A stretch of 64,000 bases of DNA from Patiria pectinifera (GCA_029964075.1 CM057147.1:19365513-19429512); one strand, 5' to 3'. Counted from the first letter of the stretch, positions 1 to 11,340 are shown. A program made the numbers and translations. Notes: a model not told the origin generated them from the letters alone.

Positions 1-159
1 GTGCACAGGACTGCGAGCTTATATTTCTGTGAAATTCGGATGACATTGGGCCCTAAAATTGCTCTATTTTGCAATGGAGCGCAGGCATCATTTTTCAAAA
101 TGGTGATGGGCCACAGGACTACTTTGAGGGGTGATTATCTTTGGATGAAATTTTCTCCC

Positions 160-285
160 AAAAGACATCCGATTACCCCCAAAAAATTGAACGGAAAACG
201 AAAGATGATGAAATAAGCTTTAATATGATGGGAGTCTCAAACACCCTGAAGAGTTGTTAGTATTTTTAATAATTAGTTATCACTG
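160..285. repeat. Dispersed repeat, copy 1 (partner at 22375-22556)
   Basis: Both places share a diverged but recognisable order of words: an 'aaaaaattga' start, then 'aaagat(g/t)atgaaataag', 'tctcaaacacc' and 'gagttgt(t/g)agtatttt'. No coding potential is evident. It may be a fragment of an old interspersed element; its ends cannot be defined from two copies. Confidence 0.5.
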
Positions 286-506
286 AGGTCTATGGGAGAC
301 TATTTACTGGTCTGCACCCATAACAGTCACAGCCAGTCAATCCTGCTGTATGTTGGCATCTATAAAATCAAGTCACTTAATTTATTTTGACTGCTGGGGT
401 GGTTTTGTTATAAAAAGATGTCTAAAAACACAACCTGAAATTGAGTTGAAACTAACTGAAGTGAATAACCACGTAATTTTAATAGTCATAATCATAACCT
501 CCTGAC

Positions 507-2036
507 CTTGACATACTGATTCTCCTGGATGTTGCGACCTTTGACCCTTAGCACGCAGGCCTGCACATCGAAGTCCACGTCCTCCACTGAGATGGTCAGC
601 ATGGTGCGGACACGGTTGCTGCTGCTGCTGCCCGTGGAAGACTCTGTGGTCACTTTACGGACTGTGGTGGACCGTAGGCTGTCGCCGGCCCGGACTAGGT
701 TGTAGGCGTGCCACATGTCCTCTGACTCCTCTGGGACGAGGGTCACTTGCCTGTGAGAACCAAGGCAAAGAAACATAATTACATTCATAGTCTTACTCAC
801 TGACTGACTGTCACTTGTGAATAAGACTTGATTAAGTCTCTCACTGACTGATTGTCACTTGTGAATTAAACTGAATACCTATCTCACTGACTGACTTGTC
901 ATGTGTGATTAAAGGGATATTACGTCCTGGAATATGCCCAATTGAGCTACAAAATGCATTTTAAACAAAATGATGTTTATTGGAAAGAGCATTTAAAAGA
1001 AGGATATAAACGTCCACACAACCATCCTTTAAGAACTAGGCGTTTTTGTGTTATTCCTACGAGAAGCATGCGAGACCGAATTTCGGGTGTCAACATTTTG
1101 ACTCTCAAAAAAACGAGCTGTTGAGTGTTAGTTGTGAATCCCGCCACACAGTGCATCGCATTCTGTGGACGTGCGAGAAACAACATTTGTGTATTGGTGC
1201 TGTGTGTATTAATGTGTCACAACACAACGTGACCATACATTGAATGGACACGGCTGGAAATACGTATGCGTGTGCCACAAAATGTCCGCTGCGTCCGACA
1301 AAAACAACCAGGTTTTTTGGGGTCTTTTCTCAGGAACGGTAAGGCATTATGTTAGTTTCCTTTCAACCAGACCTTTGAAATAGGATAAGTAAACAGTCCA
1401 AAACATAAAATTTTGGGGAATTTCTAGCCGTCACCACGTTATGGGGAAGTTGTTGTTAGGGTAATTATGACCAAGTTGTGTGGACTTTCTGCTGTCCCCA
1501 CAGCGTCTTCGGTCCCAATATTACCATGGGACAACTCGTGTGTAGTCCCCACAACTACAGAACAAGAATGTGTGCCGTTTAGAGACTGGCACTGCTTGTA
1601 CTTTTGTAATACATGTGTAGTCAGTAAGTCGAGTCTCCATGCAAACGGCAATTTCAGTGGATTTTTCATTTTCATCAGGTTACCACTACAGCTTAAAGTT
1701 AATATTCTACAAACTTTACAGCTGTTTTGAATCAACTGAATAGAAATTTGTGCACTCTGGAATCGGCTTTAAAACACTTGCTTAGCTTGGGCTCCTATTT
1801 CTGGGGTAAGACAAATCGTGTACGAGAAGTAATCTAGAGTTACTGTCATACAAAAGTAGCCAAGAGTGAATTTTCAGCTCGTAAAATGTAGTGGATGTGA
1901 CGTTGCATGAACAGAAAGTTTTGAACCATGGTTAATAGGAACGTGGAATTGAGAAAGTCATGACCAGGGGCCCTCTTTACGAGTCAAGTTCTTACCCAGC
2001 ACCATCTTTCTCAAGATCTCGGCTGACAAGCTTCAT
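507..2036 (-). CDS. PELO: Pelota mRNA surveillance protein, 5' part (partial)
   Basis: Two coding exons are visible: 1996-2036 (start codon and 13 codons, MKLVSRDLEKDGAG) and 507-750 (81 codons). The first ends in GG and the second begins with G, so codon phase closes on Gly. The second exon reads QVTLVPEESEDMWHAYNLVR and later SNRVRTMLTISVE and NIQENQYVK, matching the N-terminal Sm-like domain of eukaryotic Pelota/Dom34. Pelota, with the GTPase HBS1, recognises stalled ribosomes, splits them and triggers no-go and non-stop mRNA decay. The N-terminal domain enters the ribosomal A site in place of tRNA. Donors are gtaag and gtcag, and the acceptor is ctcacag. The central and C-terminal eRF1-like domains are missing because the gene continues past the left edge. 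No breaks are visible in the part seen. Confidence 0.93.
751..1995. other. PELO first intron
   Basis: This is the 1.25-kb intron between the two Pelota exons. It is AT-rich, and its open reading frames show no family resemblance and no supporting splice structure. A short imperfect repeat of 'ctcactgactgactgtcacttgtga' type recurs two to three times near 795-905. I see no other element. Confidence 0.7.
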
Positions 2037-4627
2037 CTTGCTGAAGACGATGCTCTATGCTGTGGTTCAAAGACGAAACTGATGGTCCTCGCACTAAGTA
2101 ATATTTTGACTGCCCTCGCCTAGTGAATATGAAGTTGATCTGTTTTCTTGTTTTGAATTCCAACGGCTACTTCCATTTTTCACGAAGAAGTTACATCTGA
2201 AAAACAAAACAATAAATACATGTACACAAAAGGTTTCATTACAGGCATGAACTGAGTATTTAGAAAAAAAAACGAGGAAAGTCGATTTGTAATGGTAATC
2301 TTTAGAAGTAAAAAACGACGAAATCTGCGGATCCGAGGAAAAGTTGCATGCCTGTTCATATTTAAATACAATGCAGTCCAATTGAAAAATATATATTAAA
2401 AGAATCAACATAAATTAGAAGTACACATGGTAGACCCCCAAAATAAATGGCAATATAGCCCCCTGGTGCGAAGTACTGTCCAGTAACTTCTTTTCACCAG
2501 AATGGGGCTACCCACTTCTTCACTAGTAGGCCTAGTTAACAGTAATAAGTTGGTCTAGGCCTGCCGCCTAGTCCGAAAATTTGGGACTCTCAATACTTGT
2601 ACTTGTGTAGGCCCCAACCAAACCAGAACCCACAAGGCTAAATTCTTTTTTCCTAATCCTATAAACAGGATAAACTGTTTTTCAAATTTGTGAGGTGGGA
2701 ATGAAAATGTTTAATATTGGGGGATATAACTACACAAAAATAATTCCAATACAGTTGTACATCAGTACAGTCGTTTCAACAAATTGTGCAAGAACTAACC
2801 ACTAAGACAAGACCTAAAGAGCGCGCCCCCATTTTTTGCACATTTAAAGTCAAACTGCGACACCGTGATGGTGCAATACCGCGCGCGCGAACAGCCGGTA
2901 AAATTTCTTTGCCCCTAACATCCAAAGTTTTCAACATTTTACGTCCTATCGATGCTCAAAAACACATGTATAATGAAGACATTATCACATCTTACCGTGA
3001 TGTTGATTCAACCTTAACTTTTGAGGCATATAAGGGTAGAAAACATAGCCGAAATTTCGCCGACAATTACTTTCGCGGTTACCTACTTTCGCAGTGACAG
3101 GTTGACCTTCATGACCTGCCACGCTGCGGGAGTTTTCTCAACCTAGGCTTCGTTCCAGATTGGGATTTCATCCGGCTCGAAAATCATTTTAAAACCCCAT
3201 CAATGTCCAAATGACATAGAAAACTCTAAAACTCTAAATTGTGGCCTCTTAGTTACTTAGTATATGTTCTTGAGGTAGAATATGGACCTAAAGTGATCAC
3301 AATTTCCCCAAATTGTGGGCCCAAAAATCGGCAGTAGCCAGTAGTGGAATGAAGCCGAGGCTTGGAAAACTTATAACCCGGAAATAAATTGTAACCAACC
3401 GGAAGCGGCTTTCTAGCATAAACTTGTTCAAGTCTTTTCTCATGTTTATATGGAATGTAGGGGGGGGGGGGGATCACTCCCCTAAAAAACCAAGTGGATC
3501 TTATGCTTTGGTAAGCCTTTTATTTCACGTCCCTAGCCTCCGTTTTTCAGTAGCTTACCAAAACAAAACCCATCCCCGTGCATAGAGGGCGCTCTGTAGA
3601 AGCGGTATACAGGGGTGTCATACGAAATTTGGACTCCCATGATAATCTAGTCCCTTTTACCTTATTATGGACCCTCAGAGAGGTTGTCAATATCCAATCT
3701 ATGTTAAATGCCCAATACAACCAATATGTCTGATTGGTCCTTAATTCACACTACACTGGGTTTTAAGAGAGATTTCCTTTCACCCACATTCGGGCATTTA
3801 CTCTTCCCATCCCAGACAAATTTAACACTTTAACTCATCCCTCCAATTCTTTGTTTCATTAACATTGATGAAATTGAACAACGATGTAATTCCGAAATCG
3901 CCACAGTTGGACTTTTCCCCCCTGCCAGTATCATGCCACCCATTTTTGACTCCCGCAACAAAATAAATTTTAAGCTTCAAAACAGAAATTCAAAAACACA
4001 AATCACACACAGACGAAACATATAAATTTTCCCAACACCCTTTTTAATCATCCATACTGGATGTCTGTGACCGCCTCTAAATATTTGTCATATATTTTGT
4101 ATGTACATCAAACAGGAGAAAACAAGCTATATTACAACGCCGCATATTTACATGATGTCGCTCTTTATAGAATAAGCAATTTAAATTTGATTTAAACTAC
4201 GGTTAATCAATCTTGAACAGATCTTCAACCACTCATAATGAAATCTGGGTTATGTGTAAAATAATAAATATTCCCACGGGAAATAAATACAGGGACAGAT
4301 ACTGATGAACAATATCTCTGTTGTGTAGATGGGGGGTCATGTTTAACATTATTTCTGTACTAAAGTTTTGGCAAAATGGCATCTGCAAAATTGTACCTTT
4401 CGCATATGTAGGCCCTATGTGCATGTGCTGAACAAATCAGTAGGCGATGCATTTTTACAAAGCTAAAGGCAACTATGCAGAGGGCATAATGAACGTTGTC
4501 AAATAATGAAGGTTCAACTGGGCTTTAAGCTAATCACATGTAGTTTGGATATAAGTACTGTTCTTGTGTGCAGAGTTAAAATACAGCACATTCACATTTC
4601 AAAGTAAAGCCGGTCCAAGTCTTTTCT
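2037..4627. other. Gap between PELO and XBP1
   Basis: This stretch holds the presumed PELO 5' UTR and promoter next to 2036, and the XBP1 3' UTR next to 4627. A GC-rich patch with a short CG run lies near 2880-2900. A possible XBP1 polyadenylation hexamer (ATTAAA on the minus strand) is at 4043-4048. A 103-codon frame at 2786-3097 resembles no family I know, and I do not call it a gene. Confidence 0.6.
4043..4048 (-). terminator. Possible XBP1 polyadenylation signal (ATTAAA)
   Basis: The plus strand reads tttaat, giving ATTAAA on the transcribed strand about 580 bases after the XBP1 stop. Such hexamers are common by chance in AT-rich DNA, so this is a candidate only. No transcript end can be seen from sequence. 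Confidence 0.25.
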
Positions 4628-7588
4628 TCACAGGTAATCCAGAGAAGGGAAGAGATCAGTGAAGGACTCCTCCCAGATATTGTCCCCGAGGTTGGGCGAC
4701 ATGTCCACGCTGTCACTGAACGGCGACACAGGGTTGTCGCTGAACGCCGAGTCGGCACAGCTGCCCGTCTCGCTCTTGGCGTCGCAACTCTTCATGTCAG
4801 AGTCCAGCGAGAGGAGATCGGAGATGTCGCAGTCGAAGACGCCGTTGTCATCGTCGATGGACAGCAGGTTGGGGACCGTGGTGTCTTTCGTGTTCAGTGA
4901 CAGCGAGGCGTCTTTCAGCGAGACCAGCATGTCTTGCAAGGTAGCCTCTGCGTTGCTTCCGAATTCCACGACCGAGGCTGGGGCACTCGCACTGGGAGTG
5001 AAGTCCATCACTGATTCCTCCATGTCCAGGCAGATTACTTCCGGCTCTACAGTCTCTGGCTCTGCGGCGGACAGATGAGCCATTTTCTCCTGTTTGATGT
5101 CCACGGCGGGTGTGGGCACGGGCGGCCTCTTGACGTACTCGTGGTCGAAGCGGATCAGTTCTTTGAGGGATTCCAACTCTTCTGTTGAGGGCCCCACCAC
5201 TGGGTAGGCACCGTCTTGGCCTTGGCCGGCTTCAAAGGAGTCTCGTCCAACATGGCAATGCGCTGGGTCTTGGGCGTCCAGATTTTCAAGCAGTCCCAGT
5301 AGCATGTCAGACTGTGGAAGACAAGTTAGGAAACTGGTCTTAAAACTTGAAGACATTTCATAACTCTTTCCGTTTGCTTTAGGTTTGCCATTTATCTACA
5401 CCTGTATGTACGTGTAGTTTTTTTTTTGTGTTTTTTTTTTTCAAATTTAATGCTTACTTTTTTTTTTTAGAAATCAGTAGCAGAGACAATGAATTTGATT
5501 GCACTAAGATCAATAATGAATTTAAGAACACTGTCAAACTTAACACAGAAAACACATATCAACCATGAACAACAAATACAAAAATTCAGAGATTGATTGA
5601 CCTTTCACCCAATTTGCTTTACAAATGTCATGCATCCCCATTATAGAGTGATTTTTAGGGCAAATCTTGCAAACCATACTACTGTTATTATCAAAAGTAC
5701 ATACCTCAAGCAGAGAAGTGTTGCCAGCCACGCTGAAATCAGTTGGATCTGCGCCTGCTGCGGAGGTGCGTTGAGTGCTGCGGACTCAGGTGATCCAACT
5801 TCATTCTTTATGACGACCACATCTTCTTCTGTCTTGGTCTCCTGTAGTTCGAAGAGGGGAAAAACAGAAGAGACTTGCACATCAATTCTTGAGAACAGAC
5901 CAGTTTACACCACCGTGTCAAATAATTGTTGTGTCAAAATACAAGGATGAGCCTACATATTTGGTTGGGTCAACTGTCACTTTGCAGGAAATGTAATTAT
6001 GGAAAGTCAATCACAAGTCTGTCAATCAGTCAAGTGCCAACGTATTCAACTAAACTGTCACAAAGAACTGTTTTGTTATTGTTCTTACAATTACTTGTTG
6101 TAACCTGTTGTGAAGTTTGAATTGTGGTGATTGGTTTGTGAATGAATCGATCACAAATATATGTCACTTTCCAACACTTCTGTTGTCCTATAGACTATTA
6201 AAAATTGTGGAAAAAATGTTGCAACCTGACGCCACTTCAGCGGTTGTGTTTTTGCAATATGGCTGACCTTCATTGAGATGATATATGAAGAAAAAGTGGC
6301 ATCAGGTTGCAACATTTTTTCCATAATTGTTTTAGTGAGAAGGGGCAGGGCAGAGTGGGGCGGGGTGGAATGGGGCGGGGTGGGGGGGGGGGGGCAAATA
6401 CTGATTACCTTGTGCTATCTTAACTGAAAAACTTCCAACCCGTCATTCTCATACATGTCACTCATTGTTTACATGCCTTGTTTACATGTCACTCGTTGTT
6501 TACTTTTCTTGTTTACATAAACTGCGTACCACTTTGACATCAGCAAGCAGCCCCAGTCTCCGTCGGAGTTCCTGGTTCTCGCTCGTGAGTCTCTCGTTCT
6601 CGTCTTTCAAGGCCTCGTTCTCATTTATGAGTTCTTGGTTGGCCAGCTGCGTGATCTCAAGGGTCTCCTCAATGGTGTCCATGTGGGCCTTCTTGCGGTC
6701 TCGTGCAGTCTGGGCTGCTACTCTGTTCTTCAGTTTCCTGGAAAAAGGCAGTTTTAATTAAATAGGAAAATTAGTAATCATATGTTTACACATTTGACAA
6801 ATACAAATAGGACCTAATTTTTTTTTTGGGGGGGGGGGGGGACGGGGTAATGTAGTAATTGTGCCGCCACTTCCTTTGTTAACTGCAATAAGTAATGGTC
6901 ATTCACTGCAAATATATTGGGATATCATTTATTATGAATTTTGGTTCAGGAAACATCACACAATTTCTTTTGTTTCAACTTTAAAGGGCCTACTTTCCAA
7001 AAATCTGTTGGTTCCCATACACTTTCATGACTTTGTCATGTTTGTCATGTTTGTAACATTAGGCAATAGGCCTATTACAATATGTTTATTACATTTTTCT
7101 AAATATAAAATTATTCATTTAGAGAAAAACATCCCTTGATTAGTTTCAAATAACCTAGGCCCTTGGGACCATTTTAATAAAATTTAATGTAATGTGGGCC
7201 TTCAAATCAAACACAAGTCGATTATTTATTCGAAACATCTGGAAACTCAGCTGTTCAAATGCTTCACTTTCGTTTCGTGATTGTCGTGATTAACGCCCCA
7301 AAAAACAGGGGAAAATATCACAAACAACTCAACAAGTTGAACAATGAACATTTTTGCTGTATAACCACCGTTTTGTTTCAAGAAGGTAAGCCCTATGCCT
7401 ATGTCATCACACCAAAAAAAACCGACTAACCTCCGAAGCATTTTCTCTTCCGGGGACAAGTGCGTAAGCCTTTGCCGCTTGCGCGGCGCAGCGGCCGAGA
7501 CTACTGTGTTGTTCTGATGTTCCATCACTCCGAAACTTCTCTTGATACCCTCTGGTAACTCAGTGAAAATAATTCTCGTAGTAGCCAT
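4628..7588 (-). CDS. XBP1: X-box binding protein 1, spliced form (XBP1s)
   Basis: Coding exons are 7431-7588, 6530-6737, 5705-5841 and 4628-5311. With the 20-nt IRE1 intron at 5761-5780 removed from exon 3, the frame stays open for 388 residues, close to the length of human XBP1s. Residues 36-65 carry RKRQRLTHLSPEEK and the bZIP basic region KLKNRVAAQTARDRKKA. A leucine zipper follows to about residue 115. After the splice the protein reads SAAGADPTDF, then SDMLLGLLENLD and ELIRFDHEY, matching the vertebrate XBP1s activation domain. The acidic C-terminus ends WEESFTDLFPSLDYL. XBP1s is the nuclear transcription factor of the IRE1 branch of the unfolded protein response, driving ER chaperone, ERAD and lipid genes. 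The chosen ATG follows TAAG and gives the only start leading into the bZIP. All conventional introns have GT/AG ends. Confidence 0.95.
5155..7588 (-). CDS. XBP1: XBP1 unspliced isoform (XBP1u), alternative frame
   Basis: Without IRE1 cleavage the same exons encode a 219-residue protein that stops at 5155-5157. It shares the first 147 residues or so with XBP1s. It then reads through the retained 20 nt into AALNAPPQQAQIQL, a hydrophobic stretch (LISAWLATLLCL...) and a tail ending QWWGPQQKSWNPSKN. In vertebrates the hydrophobic region recruits the translating ribosome to the ER membrane. The C-terminal arrest peptide there pauses translation so that the mRNA reaches IRE1. The tail here keeps the W-G-x-x-Q-x-SW-x-P-x-x-N pattern of the vertebrate arrest peptide, so the same delivery mechanism is likely, by inference. 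Confidence 0.8.
5761..5780 (-). promoter_or_regulatory. IRE1 non-conventional intron of XBP1 mRNA (20 nt)
   Basis: The transcript reads GAGUCCG, then CAGCACUCAACGCACCUCCG, then CAGCAGGCGC. Both cleavage sites lie in identical seven-base loops, CCGCAGC, fitting the IRE1 consensus CNG/CAGN. The first loop is closed by UGAGU/ACUCA. The second is closed by GCACCU/AGGCGC with one A-C mismatch. Removing 20 nt changes the frame by two, exactly as the 26-nt vertebrate intron does, and opens the 388-residue XBP1s frame. From memory, vertebrates have 26 nt and fly and worm 23 nt, so 20 nt is short. Confidence 0.9.
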
Positions 7589-7729
7589 CTTACATCCCAC
7601 AGTTCTTATTCTATCTTTTCCGATGTTAAGAAGAGCACTGCTCTCCGTAGATCGTAAGAAAAATTGAGTAAATCTTCCCGATTTCTAGTCTCACATTTTG
7701 ATCGTTCTGTCCGGGTAGAAATACTGAAG

Positions 7730-7736
7730 CCACGTC
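7730..7736 (-). promoter_or_regulatory. UPRE-like GACGTGG core upstream of XBP1
   Basis: The coding strand reads CGACGTGGCT about 145 bases upstream of the start codon, just downstream of the ERSE-like site. GACGTGG is the core bound by ATF6 and XBP1s. A second CCAAT box lies at 7806-7810. A core of this length can occur by chance; the clustering is what makes it credible. Confidence 0.45.
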
Positions 7737-7749
7737 GGCCTTTTCTCGA

Positions 7750-7768
7750 TGTGGCTTTACCTGATTGG
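7750..7768 (-). promoter_or_regulatory. ERSE-like element (CCAAT-N9-CCACA) upstream of XBP1
   Basis: On the XBP1 coding strand, CCAAT is followed after exactly nine bases by CCACA. The ER stress response element is CCAAT-N9-CCACG, so only the last base differs. It sits about 160-180 bases upstream of the start codon. NF-Y binds CCAAT and ATF6 the second half. A vertebrate XBP1 promoter carries such an element, which supports the reading. Confidence 0.6.
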
Positions 7769-9780
7769 TCGAGGCATAAAAAATGATGTCACATACTAGG
7801 CACACGATTGGTCTATCTGTAAATGCGTCAATGAAATGAATATGCATCACGAATAACTACGTAAATATTTTGAAACGCAAAAAGGGGCGGATTCGGTGAA
7901 TGATACAAGCGAGTGTGGACCGTATGGGAACATTTTCTGATGCAATATTCTGCATGTGTGTCAGGCGCCAACGTGGCAATGTAATATCATTGTGATGACT
8001 TTTATAGCCCATTTCTTTTTTTAGCCAGTAAACAAAAGTCATTGTTTGGTCGTCGAACTCGTCAAGGATCCCGCGGCCCGCCCAGTAATCAAAAAGGCAA
8101 AAAAAATATGCGCTCCATTGACATTCCTAACTATTATGCACCGTTTTATAAAAGTGAACTTGTGCTGCAAAGCCTGCACTGCCACAATATTGTCAGAAAT
8201 AGAAACGTCCAATTATAAACCAAAGTCATTTGCTTGAATCAGTACTTGAAAATTTCAATGGACCTCTAGGCAGTCTGATAAAAAGTGAATACACTGATTC
8301 GAACCGTGGACTCCCCGCACGGCTGCTGTACTGAAAACTTAGTGCCAATCATGAGGCTCGCGACAATGAGCTCGTTTCTGTCTCCGTATTTTTCAATCGG
8401 TTTATATTACGGTTAGTATTTTAAGACCATCTCCTAGCTGCGCTGCATGGTGAAAACGTTCCCCACAAACAAGCTACGGTAAGGTTGTGCCATTTCCGGG
8501 TTGATATCTTGCAACATCATCAGCCGGCCGTGTATAATAATGCATGGGGCTTGGGACGAAGTCTTGCGTTATCTCGCAAAACCTATTGAGTAATTTCGCA
8601 CAACTATTGCATTATTTAACAAATTTCTTTGTGTTAATAATAACATACCATTTCGCAAAGGCAAGATTTTTTTCAGGTTTTAAATCTGGCACGAGCAGGC
8701 CTCAGTTTTTTTTCCCCAAAGGAGACATGCAAAGGGCGGGGCGAACGGATCTATAGCCTTCAGAAATTTTAACGGGGGAGTTGATTCAGGGAGGGGGCAA
8801 GGCACGCCCTGCTTTTTTGGGGGGGGGGGTCCGGGGCCGTGATGCCCCCCGGATTTTCTTTTTTAGTCTAGTCTAAGATGCGTTTTCCCGCATTCTAAGA
8901 CAATTTGAGAATAAATTTGTAACTTTAGCATTCCATTTATTAGTTTTGGCCCCATTTTAGTAGCATTCAGCGGCTGAACGGGGTTGCCACCCCCCCCCCC
9001 CCACACATAGATCGGCCACTGGAAATGCGTCTTAAAATCACATAAAAGTATAGTTCACGGTTCGTGCAGTCAATTAGCATCGCGTGGGGTGGATTAGGAA
9101 TTGTGCAGGTATCATAATTTATATAGCTCATATGGCAGGTATACACCATTCAGAGCATGGAAAACCTCCATGAAAAAGGACCATACAAACCTAAAAACTC
9201 AAAAGGGTTGTGATAAGCATCTAAGGCCCTGTAGGATTTTGAGAGTGGATTCATGATGAAGTCATGCAGGGAGAAGGTACTATCTAAGGCTCTGAGGGTG
9301 GTGGAAAATGATGAGCATCGATCCCCTCAACACATCATTTCAAAGTGCTTAGTACTTGTAGGAGATTTCAGTCGGTATTGTAAGGGCCGGAACAAACAGG
9401 TACCTCAATTCATTTGTCCCCAGTTTCCATACGCATTCTTATTGATGATCAGCATCGGTGCTTACATCCTTAACTTCATCAACATTTGCTAAGCCAGAAC
9501 AGTCTGGTTTTCATGATTTTTGCTTCCTCTGTTATTTATGGTTGATATGCGAAAACGTAATTGTTACGGTAATCTGGATTATATTTCAACTTGTTTATTT
9601 AATACTTGGATTTAATTAAGCATTCGTGCATTGCTTTGAAAACTGAACAACGAAAGCATTGTGCCAGCTAGTGTAAAGCAACTGCCCATCATGGATTATC
9701 GGAATAATGGGCACAAACTATACGCCATTGAAGGTGAGAGCGTGCTCAGAATTTATCAGCATCGCAAACACGCATTTATA

Positions 9781-10400
9781 CAGGGCGAGCTAAAAATAAC
9801 AAACCCAAAAAATAAATTTCGTATTTAAAACAATACGTAGCACCAAACATATTAATGAGTGGAAAGCCAATTTCATAAGCTACTTTTAAATGAAAAAAAT
9901 TAATGAAATTGCTCAATCCGTTCAAAGAATATCACCATTTAAACGCAATAACTCTAAAACCTCGTCCAAAAAAAGCAGTTTAGTGTGTATTCCGACTGTT
10001 TGGAACAAAGAAAATGACACACATACTTGTTTCAACAACTGTCAACAACTGAAATACACAATATCCTGATTAACAACCCTGGTTAGGCAAACAATATGAC
10101 AAAAAGATCCATCCATGAATATTTGTAACTTTTAAACTGAGGTTTTATCGCTGGTGTGATGTTTGAAGACAATTGTGATGACGATTCTTGAAATCGCATT
10201 TTGGACGAAAGCTGTTCTAGGGTCATTGTGTTTAAACGGTGATATTCTTTGAACGAATTGAGCAATTTCAGTATTTTTTTCATCTAAAAGTAGCTTATGA
10301 AATTGGCTTTCCAGTCATTATTATGTTTGGTGCTATATATTTATTTAAATATGAAATATTATTTTGGGGGTTTGGGTTCCGCTTTTTTTGACTCGCCCTG
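9781..10400. mobile_element. Palindromic MITE, TA target duplication
   Basis: The unit begins CAGGGCGAGCTAAAAA and ends TTTTTTGACTCGCCCTG, flanked by TA on both sides. The two arms, about 185 bases each, are imperfect inverted copies and share words such as 'caccaaacat', 'ggaaagccaatttcataagc' and 'tcaaagaatatcacc'. There is no transposase frame. The TA duplication and CAGGGCG ends suggest a Tc1/mariner-type non-autonomous element; the superfamily is inferred. Confidence 0.8.
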
Positions 10401-10969
10401 TACGTTGGACACGTGAATATTTCGCTTTAAATGCTATACGTTAGCAACGTATATGATCTATTTCCTTACTTATGTATTATGATCTTCCAAAAAAATGAAC
10501 ATATGGCACAACCCTCCCATAAAATTACTGAATTATCATATCTACATATTGCTATAAAATACACGATGCGATTCAACACTGTGTAGTGTGCATAGTTTCT
10601 TTAATTTATCAAATTAGTTTTTACAATTTGTTTTATATCTTTCAGCATGCATGCATGACACTCTCTTCTTGTTATCAAGTATGGAGTATAAATAAAAAAT
10701 ATATCTTAAATGTTTCCTTTCATTAAATATAAGTAATGAAACCGAGACATTATATCGCATAACAATTGAAGTAAAACAATTTTATACGAATAAACAATAA
10801 ATAGATTTGCAAATTGTGTGTTATATACTAAACACACATATCAACTTGATTCTTTAAAACATTAAAAGGTGAAAATTCATATAAGGAAGGTGAAAAAAGA
10901 TAGTAATCAGTTTGCCCGAGAAGTAATCAATGTAAGTATATAAATTTAATTCATAATGAACATTCATAA

Positions 10970-11216
10970 ATACTACACATTCATAAATACCTGGGACAGT
11001 TTACCCATTCCTATTGGCCGAGAGTCGCCACGTGGGTGTTTTAAGCCACAGGTATAAACACTGCTGTGTTCTGCACCACATCGCGCAGTACACACCGCGC
11101 GCGCGAGCCTGTTTTCATATATGGAGATTTTTTTACCCTCATCTTCGGCTCCGTTCATTATCGGCGTCCAGGCCCCTATAGCCGGTTTCAACCGACCAAG
11201 CACATATTTGTTCCCT
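10970..11216. repeat. Dispersed repeat, copy 1 (partner at 48725-49148)
   Basis: It shares 'tcataaatacct', 'tttacccattcctattgg', 'gccacgtgggtg' and, further on, 'ggcgtccag.cccc' and 'gcacatattt.ttccctta' with the copy in a clathrin intron, in the same order and orientation. It lies just downstream of the PIPOX stop codon and may contribute to its 3' UTR. Confidence 0.65.
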
Positions 11217-11340
11217 TATTAAAAACTAATTTTTGAAAATAAACTAGACACTTTGGGCCATAACTGCTTCAGCACCTTTAAATCATTTGTTCTCAAAACC
11301 CTGTTAATTGGGGACTAATGACTAACAGTTTAGCCAATGA

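Larger units (their letters stand above)
7769..11340. other. Gap between XBP1 and PIPOX
   Basis: No gene is recognised here. The stretch contains two transposon-like units, a palindromic element at 9781-10400 and a repeat at 10970-11216, plus homopolymer G runs near 8820 and 8990. The remainder is AT-rich with only short, unsupported reading frames. The distal XBP1 promoter lies at its left end. Confidence 0.6.

Noticed and set aside
2786-3097. 103-codon plus-strand frame between PELO and XBP1
   Set aside because: No domain or family resemblance, and no sign of splice structure; composition is like the surrounding DNA.
4659-5078. 139-codon frame on the plus strand
   Set aside because: It is antisense to the last XBP1 exon, whose minus-strand frame is clearly the conserved one; high GC content keeps the opposite frame open.
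7598-7600. GTG as an alternative XBP1 start four codons upstream
   Set aside because: Eukaryotic initiation at GTG is rare and the ATG at 7588 gives a normal N-terminus.
8290-8330. GGTTCGAATC on the minus strand, a possible tRNA B box
   Set aside because: No A box at a suitable distance and the T stem is mismatched; probably a chance match.
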